Assembly (NCBI GenBank): GCA_943735955.1
Contig: OX030962.1
Coordinates: 216,001 to 280,000 of the forward strand
Reading direction: 5' to 3'
Length of the DNA stretch: 64,000 bases
Source: Piscicola geometra
Taxonomy: Eukaryota > Annelida > Clitellata > Hirudinida > Piscicolidae
The position numbers and the translations under genes were made by a program. Of the stretch, positions 46,656-59,600 are shown piece after piece. Numbering within the stretch: position 1 is the stretch's first letter; each line of letters opens with the position of its first letter. Under the pieces are notes generated by a model. That model searched no databases, had not been told where the DNA came from, and saw nothing but the letters and a program-made list of their open reading frames with translations.

Positions 46656-47013
46656 TTGCCACCCATGAAAAGGAAACCTCCTACAATAAAGCTATTTGAA
46701 ATGAAAATGAAGTCATAAAATATAAATGAATAAAAAGTGAACTGTACCTTGTAAATGAAAGGTTCTAAGAATAAAGATAAATATTTTGCAAATATTTATG
46801 AGAATGTTGTATGAAACGTATATTTATTTGTCAAAATTCAACTTTTAAATAATAATTAAAATGTCCGCCTATTTCAAAGACTTTCGTCGATTTCAATGCA
46901 TATGTTAATTTTAACCATCGGCGACTTCTTTTTCGGCGACCCCAACGCATACCTTGGAAAATTGCATTTAAAATTATTTTTCAAACACATCTGATCACAT
47001 TCTAGATTATTTT

Positions 47014-47145
47014 TTATTATTTGTTCACAATTTGTATATTATTTTTATAACTTGTTCACAATTTTTATATTATTTTCATTATTTGTTTACAATTTTTCTA
47101 TTATTTTTATTATTTGTTCACAATTTTTCTATTATTTTTCAAATA
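47014..47145. repeat. ~30-bp AT-rich tandem repeat upstream of HSP70
   Basis: Four to five imperfect copies of TTATTTGTTCACAATTTTT followed by ATATTATTT. It ends about 80 bp before the promoter elements. Confidence 0.75.
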
Positions 47146-47233
47146 TTTTTTTAATAATTTGAATTTTCCGTTTGATTTCAAGAAATGACGTTGAATTCAT
47201 TTGTTGGCGAATCAAACGTCAAACGTCGAATTC

Positions 47234-47309
47234 TATAAATACCCTTCGAAAGTTCTGTTGAATCTAGAAAGTTCTGGCGCTCTAGAAGTTTCTTTAGAAC
47301 TTATATAAA
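47234..47309 (+). promoter_or_regulatory. HSP70 promoter: heat-shock elements and TATA boxes
   Basis: Inverted nGAAn/nTTCn modules typical of HSF1-binding heat-shock elements: TTCGAAAGTTC at about 47245, CTAGAAAGTTC at about 47263, and CTAGAAGTTTCTTTAGAAC at 47282-47300. A proximal TATATAAA lies at 47302-47309, about 110 bp before the ATG. A second TATAAATA at 47234-47241 lies upstream of the elements. Transcription probably starts near 47330. Confidence 0.8.
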
Positions 47310-47419
47310 GCCAGGCTGTCACTGAGGATTTTCAGTTTTTGAAAATCAAAAGTCTTTCAAAGATATTATTGTATCTCTAAAGTTCCAAAGCTTTCATATT
47401 GTTAAAAAATCGTTGAAAG

Positions 47420-49464
47420 ATGTCTAAAGCTCCAGCAATCGGAATCGACTTGGGCACCACATACTCGTGTGTGGGTGTCTTCCAGCATGGCAAGGTGGAG
47501 ATCATCGCCAACGACCAGGGCAACAGAACCACTCCCAGCTACGTCGCCTTCACCGACACCGAACGTCTGATCGGAGATGCCGCCAAGAACCAAGTGGCCA
47601 TGAACCCCACCAACTCGGTGTTTGACGCGAAGCGCTTGATCGGCAGGAAGTTTGACGACGCCTCGGTGCAGTCGGACATGAAGCACTGGCCTTTCAGCGT
47701 CATCAACGACGCAGGCAAGCCGAAGATCAGGGTGGAGTACAAGAACGAAGTGAAGACCTTCTTTCCTGAGGAGATATCGTCCATGGTGCTTTTGAAGATG
47801 AAGGAAACTGCTGAAGCGTATCTGGGAAAGACCATCAATGATGCTGTTGTCACTGTTCCAGCCTACTTCAACGACTCTCAGCGCCAGGCCACTAAAGACG
47901 CAGGCACCATTTCAGGCATGAATATTCTCAGAATCATCAACGAACCCACTGCTGCTGCCATCGCCTATGGTCTTGACAAGAAAGTAGGAGGAGAACGAAA
48001 TGTGCTGATTTTCGACTTGGGCGGTGGTACATTTGATGTTTCGATCTTGTCGATTGAGGAGGGCATCTTTGAAGTGAAGTCGACCTCAGGAGACACCCAC
48101 CTGGGAGGAGAGGACTTTGACAACCGTATGGTCACCTACTTCATCAACGAGTTCAAGAGGAAGCACAAGAAGGACATCTCTGATAACAAGAGAGCGGTCA
48201 GGAGGTTGAGAACTGCCTGTGAACGTGCCAAGAGAACTCTTTCAAGCTCCAGCCAGGCCTCAGTCGAGATTGATTCTCTTTTTGAGGGCATCGACTTTTA
48301 CACCAGCATCACCAGGGCAAGGTTTGAAGAACTGAATGGCGACCTGTTCAGAGGAACATTGGATCCAGTTGAAAAAGCTCTGAGAGATGCAAAGTTGGAC
48401 AAGTCAGGAGTGCATGAAGTGGTGCTGGTTGGAGGCTCGACGAGGATCCCCAAGGTGCAGAAGCTGCTGCAGGACTTCTTCAATGGCAAGGAGCTCAACA
48501 AGACCATCAACCCGGATGAGGCTGTTGCCTATGGCGCTGGTAAGTGCTGCAATTTCTTTCTCGAAAAAATAATTTGGAAGTTTATTAAAATAGATATAAT
48601 TTTGGAATCAATATTTTAAATTATTTTTTTAATCTCCCATCAGCTGTTCAGGCTGCTATACTGGGTGGTGACAAGTCAGAGGCAGTGCAAGATCTTCTCT
48701 TGCTGGATGTGGCACCTTTGTCGTTGGGCATTGAGACGGCTGGAGGTGTGATGACAGCACTGGTGAAGAGGAACACCACCATTCCCACCAAGCAGACGCA
48801 GACCTTCACGACGTACTCAGACAATCAGCCTGGTGTGTTGATCCAGGTTTACGAGGGAGAGAGAGCCATGACGAAGGACAACAACCTCTTGGGCAAGTTT
48901 GAGTTGAGTGGCATTCCTCCAGCCCCTCGTGGCGTGCCCCAGATTGAGGTGACGTTCGACATCGACGCGAATGGCATCATGCATGTGTCAGCAGTGGACA
49001 AGAGCACTGGCAAGGAGAACAAGATCACCATCACGAACGACAAGGGTCGTCTGAGCAAGGAGGAGATCGAGAAGATGGTGAAGGATGCCGAGAAGTACAA
49101 GGACGAAGACGACAAGCAGAAGGATCGCATTTCAGCCAAGAACGCCCTCGAGAGCTACGCCTTCAACATGAAGTCGACTGCTGAGGATGAGAAGATGAAA
49201 GACAAGATTTCAGAAAGTGACAAGTCGACGATCCTCACCAAGTGCAACGAGACGATCAAGTGGATGGACGCGAACCAACTGGCTGAGAAGGAAGAGTACG
49301 AACACATGCAGAAGGACCTCGAGAAGGTGTGCATGCCCATCGTCACGAAGCTCTACCAGGGAGCGGGCGGTGCTGAGATGCCTGGTGCTGGTGGCTTTCC
49401 TGGCGCTCCTGGAGGCGGCACTCAGAGCGGTGGGAAGGGACCCACCATTGAAGAAGTTGATTGA
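47420..49464 (+). CDS. HSP70: Cytosolic heat shock protein 70, two exons
   Basis: ATP-dependent cytosolic/nuclear chaperone. Exon 1 is 47420-48539 and exon 2 is 48644-49464, giving 646 residues, the normal size for the family. The intron (48540-48643, GTAAGT...CCCATCAG, phase 1) splits a codon in AVAYGA/AVQAAI. All three HSP70 signatures are present: IDLGTTYS at residues 9-16, [13 protein letters not shown] near 198-210, and [13 protein letters not shown] near 334-346. The substrate-binding domain follows ([20 protein letters not shown]), then a [14 protein letters not shown] linker and the C-terminal EEVD that binds TPR co-chaperones and marks the cytosolic form. GC-rich codon use contrasts with the AT-rich surroundings. 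The heat-shock elements upstream argue for an inducible gene, though inducible genes are often intronless. Reading on past the donor would truncate the protein soon after residue 374. Confidence 0.97.
48540..48643 (+). other. HSP70 intron
   Basis: A 104-bp AT-rich intron with donor GTAAGT and acceptor TCTCCCATCAG. Removing it restores an ungapped HSP70 sequence. Confidence 0.92.
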
Positions 49465-50500
49465 TCTGGGTCGCCTGGTGGACTTTTAACATTCTGCATT
49501 CAAACTTTGTTATTCAAACTTCGTTATTCATCTTCTTGACAGTGGACCACTATGAGTTATTTAAGGATTTGTACCAATCAGTGCTGTTTCTCATTACAAT
49601 TTCAACTGTACGTCTTACACCTTTGAAAGATAAAAAGTGTGAATGTAAAGTTTTCTCGTTTCACTACTAAGATGAATTATGACTTTGGAACACATTATGC
49701 TATAAGTACATAATACTTGAAAGTAAGCTAAAATTGTAAAAATCAGTACAATGGTAATTTTTGTAACAATGCAAAGTTAGAGGGTCCTAAGTAGGCAAAA
49801 ACTGTAAATTCGTTTCATCCACTTGGAATATGGTTCACTAGGTTATTTCATGAATATTTAAAATAGGAAGATGGTACTTTTGATGAAACCCCCACACCCA
49901 ACAAACAAAATCGAAGATTTAGGCTTAAGAGTCAGCGTTTTCAAGTAAGAAATCATTAGAAAATTTAATTTACTCAAATTTTACGATAAAAAATTTACTT
50001 AATATAATATAATATTTAAAAAATATTTGTGCCACCCACACTACACTGGGCTTCAGCAGTGGCATGAATAAAGTTCTGCAATTGGTTGGAACGGATATAA
50101 GCATATATCAGGTTTTACAAAGTTTTATGGTGGAAATGAACGTTTATAGAAAATTTTTTTGGTGTAGTTGGACATGCACTTGACATGTGTCTTCAGCTGG
50201 TGGCTCCCGAGCTCAGCCAAACCCTGGAACCGATTCAATGAGTTTCTTCTCTACCTTGAGCTTCTTTTTCTTTTTGGTTAGCAGCTGCCATCTTGGCAGC
50301 CGCTTTAACCGTAATGATTTTGTTAAATAGTTTGTCTTCTTATCTAATAATTTAGTTTTTTTTTATTTCAAATAATTATAGTAATTATAATTTATATCTT
50401 TTCTTGTTTTCTGGTTTTAAATTTATCTTGCTCTCGGAATTAAAATCCTCAACCAATAACTGTCTAACGGACTACAATAAAAACTGATTTTAAAAGGAAG
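49465..50500. other. HSP70 3' flank, no gene seen
   Basis: AT-rich. No AATAAA was noticed in the first ~500 bp; one candidate (GAATAAAGTT) lies near 50066. No open frame is supported. Confidence 0.35.
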
Positions 50501-50505
50501 AAGTT

Positions 50506-50765
50506 GCCAAGGCCTCAAATTGAGTACTAATGCACAGTTTGCAAGAACCCACTGGCTACCTACTTCACAAGGCAGATGAGCTCTGCAGATGAAGGACAGA
50601 CTGTTAGAACGAATCTTCAATACATGACTGTGTTTATGAAGAAGTGCCAGGGTCTCAATTTGAACACCAGTGCACAGCTTGCAAGCACCCACTGGCTACT
50701 TACTTCACAAGGCAAATGAGCTCTGCAGATGAAGGACAGACTGTCAGAACGAATCTTCTACACAT
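50506..50765. repeat. Direct tandem duplication of a ~140-bp unit
   Basis: Two diverged head-to-tail copies sharing CACTGGCTAC, ACTTCACAAGGCA, ATGAGCTCTGCAGATGAAGG and ACAGACTGT. They start near 50506 and 50645. No coding support. Confidence 0.85.
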
Positions 50766-50879
50766 GACTGTTTATATCTATTATCTATTGAAACTGATGT
50801 ATTAGACAATTACTACCTTACTTAGATGACCCTTCTTTAAAGATGTCCATATATTTGAAACTCATCACCTCCTTATTTA

Positions 50880-51006
50880 ACTACTTCTATATCATTATTT
50901 ACTTTTCGTACGGATCTGAAGACATATCTGTTTAACAAATTCATTTACCAGCGCTCTTGAATTTGAGGAAAGAGCGCTATAGAAATTGATTTGATTGATT
51001 GATTGA
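50880..51006 (+). mobile_element. LINE 3' end fragment
   Basis: The plus strand reads FTFRTDLKTYLFNKF, matching the C-terminal FRRGLKTYLF of the LINE copies at 37129 and 42005. It continues into GAAAGAGCGCTATAGAAAT and (TTGA)n. This shows that the GCGCTATAG tail is a LINE 3' end. Severely 5'-truncated copy. Confidence 0.75.
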
Positions 51007-53147
51007 GCAAAGAATGGTATCCAGTGGGCTGTTTTTTTACAAAGACAACAAGTTTGACTATAGAAAGAAGCCTGTTGAAATCAAAAAGTGATCCTTTCAT
51101 TGAAAATAAAAAAAGGAATTAAAAAAAAATGTTTTTCTAGTGAATAAAAGGTTTAACATCTCCCATTTTGTGTTTTTTTTAAATCGCGGGTGAGGAAAAG
51201 GTTATTTTTGACATAAAAAAATAATTTTTGTATTGTTACTGTTAATCATGTTTTAAATGGAAGTTTTGAAGCTTTGAAATCGATGATTGTGCCCCCACCT
51301 TTGCATAGTGTAAATTTTTTAATGGGAGTCGTCACGGATGAAAAATTAGACCAAGGGGCCAAGGTTGAAACCACTCATAATTGTGTATAATTGTTCTCTA
51401 TCTTGAGCATCAAAAGCAATACTTTTAAATAAATAAAATAACTTTCGCTCGTTCATTCAAATAATTTTTTTGCGACAAGTAGGTTTTGGGAGACAAAAGC
51501 TAATTAGCTATAATGATGGTGTCATGAAAAAACACCCTGATCTGAGGGCTTGCAACCCAAGAATTGCACCATTAGTTCTTTAGAGTCAGAAAGAATAATT
51601 GCATTGCACACGGAAGGAAACCCAAATTTTTGAAACAAGAACAACTAAACTTTCTGAACATTAACATCGATGCAATCATTATTTAATGAATGTGAAAGAA
51701 CAACGAATACAAGGTGATCTTCTCAGATCTTGCACCAACCATCAGTCTCGCAGACTTTGCTTCTTGGTAAACTGGTGGCGCCTGCTTCAGAGGCTTTTGT
51801 GGAAGAATTCTCCGTCATTTGGCATGCTGTGTCAAGGTCGACGAAACTGAATGACAAAATCTCTTATATACTCAATATACTCAATTTCTATAATCTTTGA
51901 ACATTATTTCGTTTTAAATATTTTTTTGCATCGTTACCATGCAAATATATAATATTTTGTATATAATTTATATTCAAATACTTCATAATTTTTGGCATAT
52001 GTTTAAAAAAAATGAAATAATGGATAAAAAATTTATTAAAACTGAAACTATAAATAAATCAAAACAATAAAGAAACGGAAAATAAAAAAACAAAGTAGAA
52101 ACCAAAACAACTAGAATATCTCTGCAATCAACTACTTTTCCTGCAAGCAATCAGCCCACAACCACCTTCCTTGCACTCAGTCAACCATTTATTCAGCACC
52201 CAATCAACCACCCTTGTTGCACCTAATGAACAACTTCTCTGCCCCTAACCTACATAGCTTTGATTGGATAGCTCAGAGGTATATGGTTTGCTTGCGGCCT
52301 GATTGTAATAATGCTCTGAATATTTATATACAATTATTATTAAAGAAGATAAGTTCGAAAAAGAGTAATTTTGAGACATTTATAAATTTAAATAGCTTAA
52401 AATGATGTTTAATGTAGAACAGAAACTATTCGAGATAATCAAATGAAATGCGTTTGAGACAAAGCTAGATAACGACTAGGGCCTAGTCACTAGGCATTCA
52501 AAGATTCAAAAGAGATGAACAAATTAATGACGTCATGGTGATACAATTCGTTTCTAGGTTTTTGTCCACGAGTGATTAAAATGGATAATGAAGTTGAAAA
52601 CTAATTTAAAAAGAATTTTGCATATTTACTTTTCTTTAATTGTAAATAACATTTAATATTTGAGGGCGAATCATTAACACTGGTTTATCCCTTAGATAAC
52701 AGTATTTTTTATTTTGATGTCATGATCATCCGATGCAGAGTTTTGGTCGCACGTGGCCATTCCAGGAAAGATTCCGAAAGTGCTCACTTCCGCTCTGATC
52801 TTTATTTCATAACGCTCTTTTTGATAACTTCTACGGGGTTTAAGAGTTCTTAGTTGTTAGAAGTAGTCAAATTTTCAAAAAACATTTTATAACTTATGGT
52901 GACATCTATGTGGGAAAGATTATTATGGCGATTATGATTATGATGAGGAGGACGAGGAAGCGATGGTAAAATGAGGAAGATGTGATAATGATGCAAATGT
53001 TAAACTAAAACACGAGATTTTAAAAGTCGTTAATCTAAGTTGAGCGAATGATTTAAGGAATATTTATGGAATGCATGGATCAAACATGCATGCAACCATC
53101 CATGCATCCATCCATGAATCCATGCATCCAAGCAGCTTTTGGTTGTA
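51007..53147. other. Intergenic AT-rich sequence, no gene seen
   Basis: No supported coding region on either strand. Short words such as GGATAGCTCAGAGGTATATG near 52267 look like a tRNA A box, but there is no B box. Confidence 0.35.
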
Positions 53148-53150
53148 CAT

Positions 53151-54588
53151 GCCCTGTGAACATTCTATATGGGCCTATATGGGTCCCATATGGGCTAAAT
53201 GGGCTAAGGGTAATCAATATGGGTCCTATATGGGCTTCGTGGGCTAGAGATTATCTATATGGGCCCTATATGGGTCCTATATGGGCTAAATGGGCTTTAA
53301 AAAAGAATAAAATTTAACGTGTTTTTAAAGAAAAACCTATTTGGGAAGTATATGGGTCCTAAATGGGCTAAATGAGCTTTGAATAATAATAAAAGTTAAA
53401 GTGTTTTTATGGAAAACCTATATGGGTCCTATATGGGTCCTATATGGGCTAAATGGGCTTTGAATAATAATAAAAGTTAAAGTGTTTTTATGGAAAACCT
53501 ATATGGGTCCTATATGGGTCCTATATGGGCTAAATGGGCTTTAAAAAAAATAATAATTCTGAGTGTTTTTATGGAATGCCTATGTGGGTCCTATATGGGT
53601 CCTATATGGGCTAAATGGGCTTTGAATAATGAAAAAAGTTGAAGTATTTTCATGGAAAGCCTATGTGGGTCCTATATGGGTCCTATATGGGCTCAATGGA
53701 CTTTGAATTAGTGTAACATATGGCCATGGTTTTTGTAAAATATTTTTTATTATTTTATTTTAGTCATTTGAATTTATTATCTCTTTTATTTTAGAAATGT
53801 TATCTTCTGTTGTAATTATTTAAAAAGTATTTGTCTATAAAAGTCATTCTGGTTTCTTATTAAAGTTGTAAAAAAAAATTCTCATTATTAAATATTAACA
53901 TTAAAAAATTTAAAGTTATGCAAATAATTATTCAATAGTTCAACAAACTTTTCGAAACCCCACAAGTTGTAATCAATGTATTCAATATCTATATAAGATA
54001 CCAGCCATTTTCATTAATATATGTAATGACAAAAAGAAGCCGGTTAGCACTCCCCTTCACCAGAACAAATGAAACCGTGATATATAATTCATCAATAAAT
54101 TATTCGCAACAGGTTCTGTCAAAACCAACTCAACTCAAACATACAGAAGATAAATCAAAGTACACGTGTCCAAATTAAAAAAGCAAGCCAAGCAAAATTC
54201 AAAAAAAAATAATCTTGAAAAATCTGATTAATTACATTTTTTATATTTGGACTATTTTTCTTACATCTTTAAATTTATGTTTGGCAGAAATATTTTAATT
54301 GCTTTTTATAAAAATAAATAATTTATCAATCAATCATGTGTTGCCCATATAGCCCATATGGGACCCACTTAATTTGGTGTAGTATTTTAACATGGGTCCC
54401 ATATGGGCTGCCGATCTAGGGCCCATATGGGCTGCCGATCTAGGGCCCATATAGGCTGCCCATATAGTTGCCCATATAGCCCATATGGGACCCACTTAAT
54501 TCGGTGTAGCATTTTGACATGGGTCCCATATGGGCTGCCCATATGGGGCCCATATAGTTGCCCATATGGGACCTATATGTTCACTGGG
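53151..54588. mobile_element. Long TIR/foldback element rich in ATATGGG, copy 2
   Basis: The left end CCCTGTGAACATTCTATA and the inverted right end (CCCAGTGAACATATAG when reversed) suggest terminal inverted repeats. The left arm (53151-53710) holds about five ~80-bp subrepeats built of CCTATATGGGTCC, GGGCTAAATGGGCTTT and AGTTAAAGTGTTTTTATGG. The right arm (54339-54588) holds inverted words such as GGGCCCATAT and GACCCACTTAATTTGGTG, also found at 38745. The middle is AT-rich and non-coding. Confidence 0.6.
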
Positions 54589-55299
54589 TGTTTGTGGATA
54601 CGATGAAGAAAAGTGATAAAGTCATTATAAATTCGAAATAAATAATTTCTTAAAATAATATTTGATAGGGTCAGAAAACTAAAAAATAGGAGAGCTTAAA
54701 TTTAAATGGATTATAATAATTAGATTATAATATATTAGGGGGAGGTTGGTCAAGATGAGCCGGTTCCAAAGATGGAACGAGTCTATTTACAGTTATGCGC
54801 TTTAAAAATGAACAAAGTTTTTATTTCATATCTATGCATCCGTCTTATAATCACATTTGTATGTTGGTTTCGCTTCTAATAGTTGTCTCACTCAATTAGA
54901 ATACTTGAAAAACTGATTTCTAAAAGAATTGTTAAAATATTAGGCGATAAAATATTGCGCTTTTTTCTCAACTTTCAATTTTTTATTAGTAATTAGATGA
55001 TGCAATACAGTTTTTTCGTGTGCAAGTTGTGAAATTGAAAATTAGTGATTGGCTTGTTATGACCATGAATGTGTAGCATGGTCATAGTTGCCTAAAATGG
55101 AATACCAATGGTTGCCTAAAATTAAATTTAAAATGAGACTGTAGAAGTTGATAAGTCTATATACTATATACTCTACATAGTCCATATAGTATATAGACTA
55201 TATAGAGAATATATTTTACATGGACTTTATATATTATATATTTTATATAGACTATAGAAAGTATATATTTTATATAGACTATAGAGAGTATATATTTTA
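54589..55299. other. AT-rich intergenic sequence with TATATAGACTATA palindromic repeats
   Basis: Includes a short imperfect repeat of TATATAGACTATAGA-type words at 55155-55300. No gene seen. Confidence 0.4.
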
Positions 55300-55925
55300 C
55301 ATAAACCTTCTATTTATTTTATAATATTTAAAAATACGTAAGTATTCATTAGCTTTTGCATCGGCTTTATAGCACATCATAGCCGAAATGTAAACTAGAA
55401 AACCTGGATAAAAATATATATATATATAAAGTTGAATTTGCAAAAGTAACCTAAAAGCTGAATTTAATTTAGTAAAGTAAATTTTATTAAATGACAATTT
55501 ACATTAAAATGCAAACTTGTGTATTTCTTTAGATAACCAATAAATCAATCAATCAAATAAATTTCTATAGCGCTCTTTCCTCAAATTCAAGAGTGCTCAA
55601 GAAGTAACAAGTTTGACGATAAATACAACGTTTAAATGGTATTTTTTATTAAATACAATATAACTTCATCTTAGGAAACTATTCATTCCATCCTAGTAAC
55701 CCATTTGCCCAACATGGAATTTTTTAGTGTTCATGTTTGAAGTAAAAAAACTTTTTTTACTTTTTTTATTTATTCTTATGTTTGAGTTCACATGACTAGA
55801 CAAGGTATCAATATAATGGCTGGATAAATTTAAATAATCTCTTAAGAAATTGAGCTATGAGGCTACGTTTAAAAATCGTTCCATCTTGTGCAACCTCCCC
55901 CTACATTTTTTGTCGTTCCTTACAA
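55300..55925 (-). repeat. Dispersed repeat family A, copy 2 (inverted)
   Basis: Reverse complement of the family at 35880-36415, with the same block order. A LINE-type tail (55541-55600, GCGCTATAGAAATTTA reversed) is inserted in it, so this copy is longer. Confidence 0.7.
55541..55600 (-). mobile_element. LINE/SINE 3' tail, minus strand
   Basis: AATCAATCAATCAAAT followed by TTTCTATAGCGCTCTTTCC, which is the reverse complement of the tail seen at 41551, 50949 and 63006. Confidence 0.6.
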
Positions 55926-55997
55926 GCAGTGTGTTGATTGGTTCAATATTGTAGGAGTAACAGTACTAGAGCCACTTACTTAATCGACTGTAATAAA

Positions 55998-56551
<554 letters not shown>

Positions 56552-56666
56552 TCCACACACTCATAAAACACTAACACAATTGCAAGTATGTTAAAATATT
56601 GAATATCAAATAAAAACACACAAACATTAAGAAACTCGCAAGCCAAACATCTTTCTGAAACCTCAC

Positions 56667-59600
56667 TCAAATCGCAAACAAAGGGTTTTCAGGTCTGCCT
56701 TTAACCACGCCTACTTCGTTGATTGACAGACCCAGGCGTATAAAAGGAGGAGCGGGAAGGGAGGAATGAATGGAGTCTGCATAAATTGCACACCCCATGA
56801 AGGGACAAGGCGCGTCTAACCAGGCGTACCGGAAGCCTAAATAGTTTCTTTGGCAATTAAAACCGGAAATGATGACGTCACTGCCTGCAGCGGAAATGGT
56901 TGCCCTCTCCCAGTGGTCGCTCTTGTCGGCCTTGCAAGACTGGTTTTGCAGCTGTGAACAACACACCTGTAAGAGTGCTCATGCTAATAATACATATAAA
57001 TAATACATATAAATATTTTATTTAATATAAAAATCAATAAATTCTATAGAAGTGACATTATTCTTGATGAAACTACAAACTATTCAAAGCAACACAAGTA
57101 GCGAACTAGAAAAAGTGAAGGCAGGCAAAAACTTAGAGGCGCTTTGGACGGGAATACAAACCGAAGGCATAAATTGGTTCAAGCCACAAAACCTCTGTAA
57201 AAAAGTATCCAGATTATCTAGAAAAATTTAATGAGGTCCTTGTTAGGATTAAAAACAATGACAGGAAAGAAACTTCAGCTTACCCCAAATTGACTGGCAG
57301 AGATATCCATCTACCGCAAGCAATAAACACTATGCAGAGTGAACAGCTATGACCGATTTGCAAAGACGCATTCCTGCACCAAGTCGTTCATCCGCACACT
57401 AGAATAACAAAGGATACCAGCAACATCCTTGACCTTTTCTTCACTAAGAATACAACCCTCATCAATGAATACTAGATGATTCCAGGAATAGGAGACCTTG
57501 AGGCCATGGTCGTGAATGCCACCCAGAAGAAACAACCCCGTTTGAAACACGACTCAAAAACCCGATGAAAGAGTATGCCCCGCTAAAGATGCTGTCTGAA
57601 AAGAAAATCTATAAAGCAGTGATAATGAAAGAGGGCTAAGCACAGCTTCGAAAAAGAATTACGCTCTTCTGTCGTCAACGTGAGACTGGGAAGCAAGAAG
57701 ACCAGGTCAAGGCGGCCACTCAAAGAATTGAAATAAAAGCCTACTGGAAGTACATTTAAAATGTCATGGAGTTGGCGAGGCAGAAAAAAGTAACAACCAA
57801 ACAAACAGAAGACCTTCTGCAACATCATCAAGTGAGGCCAAAAGACAACTCTGGAGTGGCTTATCTGTTTTAAAATGGGGAGCGGGGATGGCTTAGATGG
57901 TAGAAGTCGGAGTTGCAACTCAAAGGTCGCCAGTTCGAATCCCTGACGAGCAACCGTGAACTATCGTATACCTGGTGTATATGATGCGGTGTTTGCGACG
58001 TATGCATTGAGAGATGTGTACGTCGTGTGGAGTGGCGTCTCTGGCGCATAAGAACCATGGTTCTCAGAACCATTGTAACATGGCCTGCGTCTGTCAGGCT
58101 GTGAGTAATACAGAGCATAAAAAATAATAAAAAATAGCAAGCTCTATGCAATAGAGTCTATTGGAGACCACTTGATAAGAAAACATACTGAATTGACATT
58201 AACGTCAGTTTTCATCTCTGAAAATGATAGTGACATCAACCCAAAAGAGAAACCAGCATCACCAATGCCACTAACAGAATCACATATAATGGGGTCCTGA
58301 AACTACTCTGGAAGCTCAACGAACAAAGAACTTCCCTCGTTCAACTAATCACAAGCAAACAACCATCGCCCAGTCCCGCTTGCATATTCTTGAGCAAATC
58401 ATTGTCAGCAACGTCATAAGACATCCTTCCACTCTCTCCCCTTTATTTTGACCACTCACACATATTTAATATTTCCTTCCTGCCATCATCACTTCCCCCG
58501 CCCACCCACCAACCCCTCACTTCAACTCCTTCGGATGACTTCAGCTTGATCTTCTGGTTGAACGACACTTTCACCCTTCCATCGGTCATCACCACCCATG
58601 CCACCGGAAAAGGATAATCCATCTTTTTGTTTCCGTATGCCACGTGAGAAGCCCCTTTGAAGAGCCTATCAGCGAGCTCCTGTTGTTGCCTGTGATTGGG
58701 TGGCGGAATGGAGGGTGTGTTGAAGTGTTGGTGCAAGGATTGATAGGGGTGTTGCAGTATCAATTGTGTAGGGGAGTAGATGCAAGGGAGAGTGTTTTTG
58801 GGAAGTCAATGGTGATTGAAAAATATAATATGGACTGATACTCAATTAAAAATTAAAAACAAACTTCTTAATGGAAAAAATAAATTATAAAAAATAAATT
58901 TTTAGAGAAAAAAAAGCCCTACATAGGCTGGGAGGAGTCAGGGAGGTCAATGGGACAGGCTAGAAAGCTGTTTGGCAATTGGTTGTTGGGCAAGTAACCA
59001 TGACCACCTGTGGCCAACCACCGTAGAGTGGCCACTGCATCATCGTCGCTACTGCTGTTGGACGGTAAAGACTGTAAAAGAGGTGTGGTGGTGGTGGCGT
59101 GGTTGGCGTGAAGGTTGCTTTGGAGTGCAAAGTCTTGGTGAGTTGTCACCAAACATCGAAACACTCCCATCAGCAACACGCAATACTTTCCCACATCGCA
59201 CCTGCACCACTCCAAAAGGCAGCAACGGCATGACGTCACGTGTTTGCACACCACGTGCCCACGAAGAGGCTGAGTAATTGCGCCACTGCTGCACGAAGCC
59301 CTTCAAGAGGCAAGCGTGTGCTTGCGTGTGCGAGAGTATTTCTTTCTTTTCTTCCTCTGTGTTGGTTGTGAAGGAAAGGTGGTTGAAGAGAAGGGGGTTG
59401 AAGAGAAGTGGTTGAAAAAGGGTCGGGGGGGGGGGGGGGTTAAAGATGGGTGGTTGAGAAAAAATGGTTGAGAAAAAGTGTTTGAAGGGCGGTGGTTAGG
59501 AAAAGATGATTGTGGAAGGGTGGAAATAGATGTATGGTGATGGTTAAAGATGAATTCCTTTTAGTTTGTTTGGGCTTCGCAACATCGATCCAGTCGAAGA

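Noticed and set aside
47402..49489. Antisense and alternate-frame ORFs over HSP70
   Set aside because: Shadows of a strongly conserved HSP70 coding sequence with GC-rich codons.
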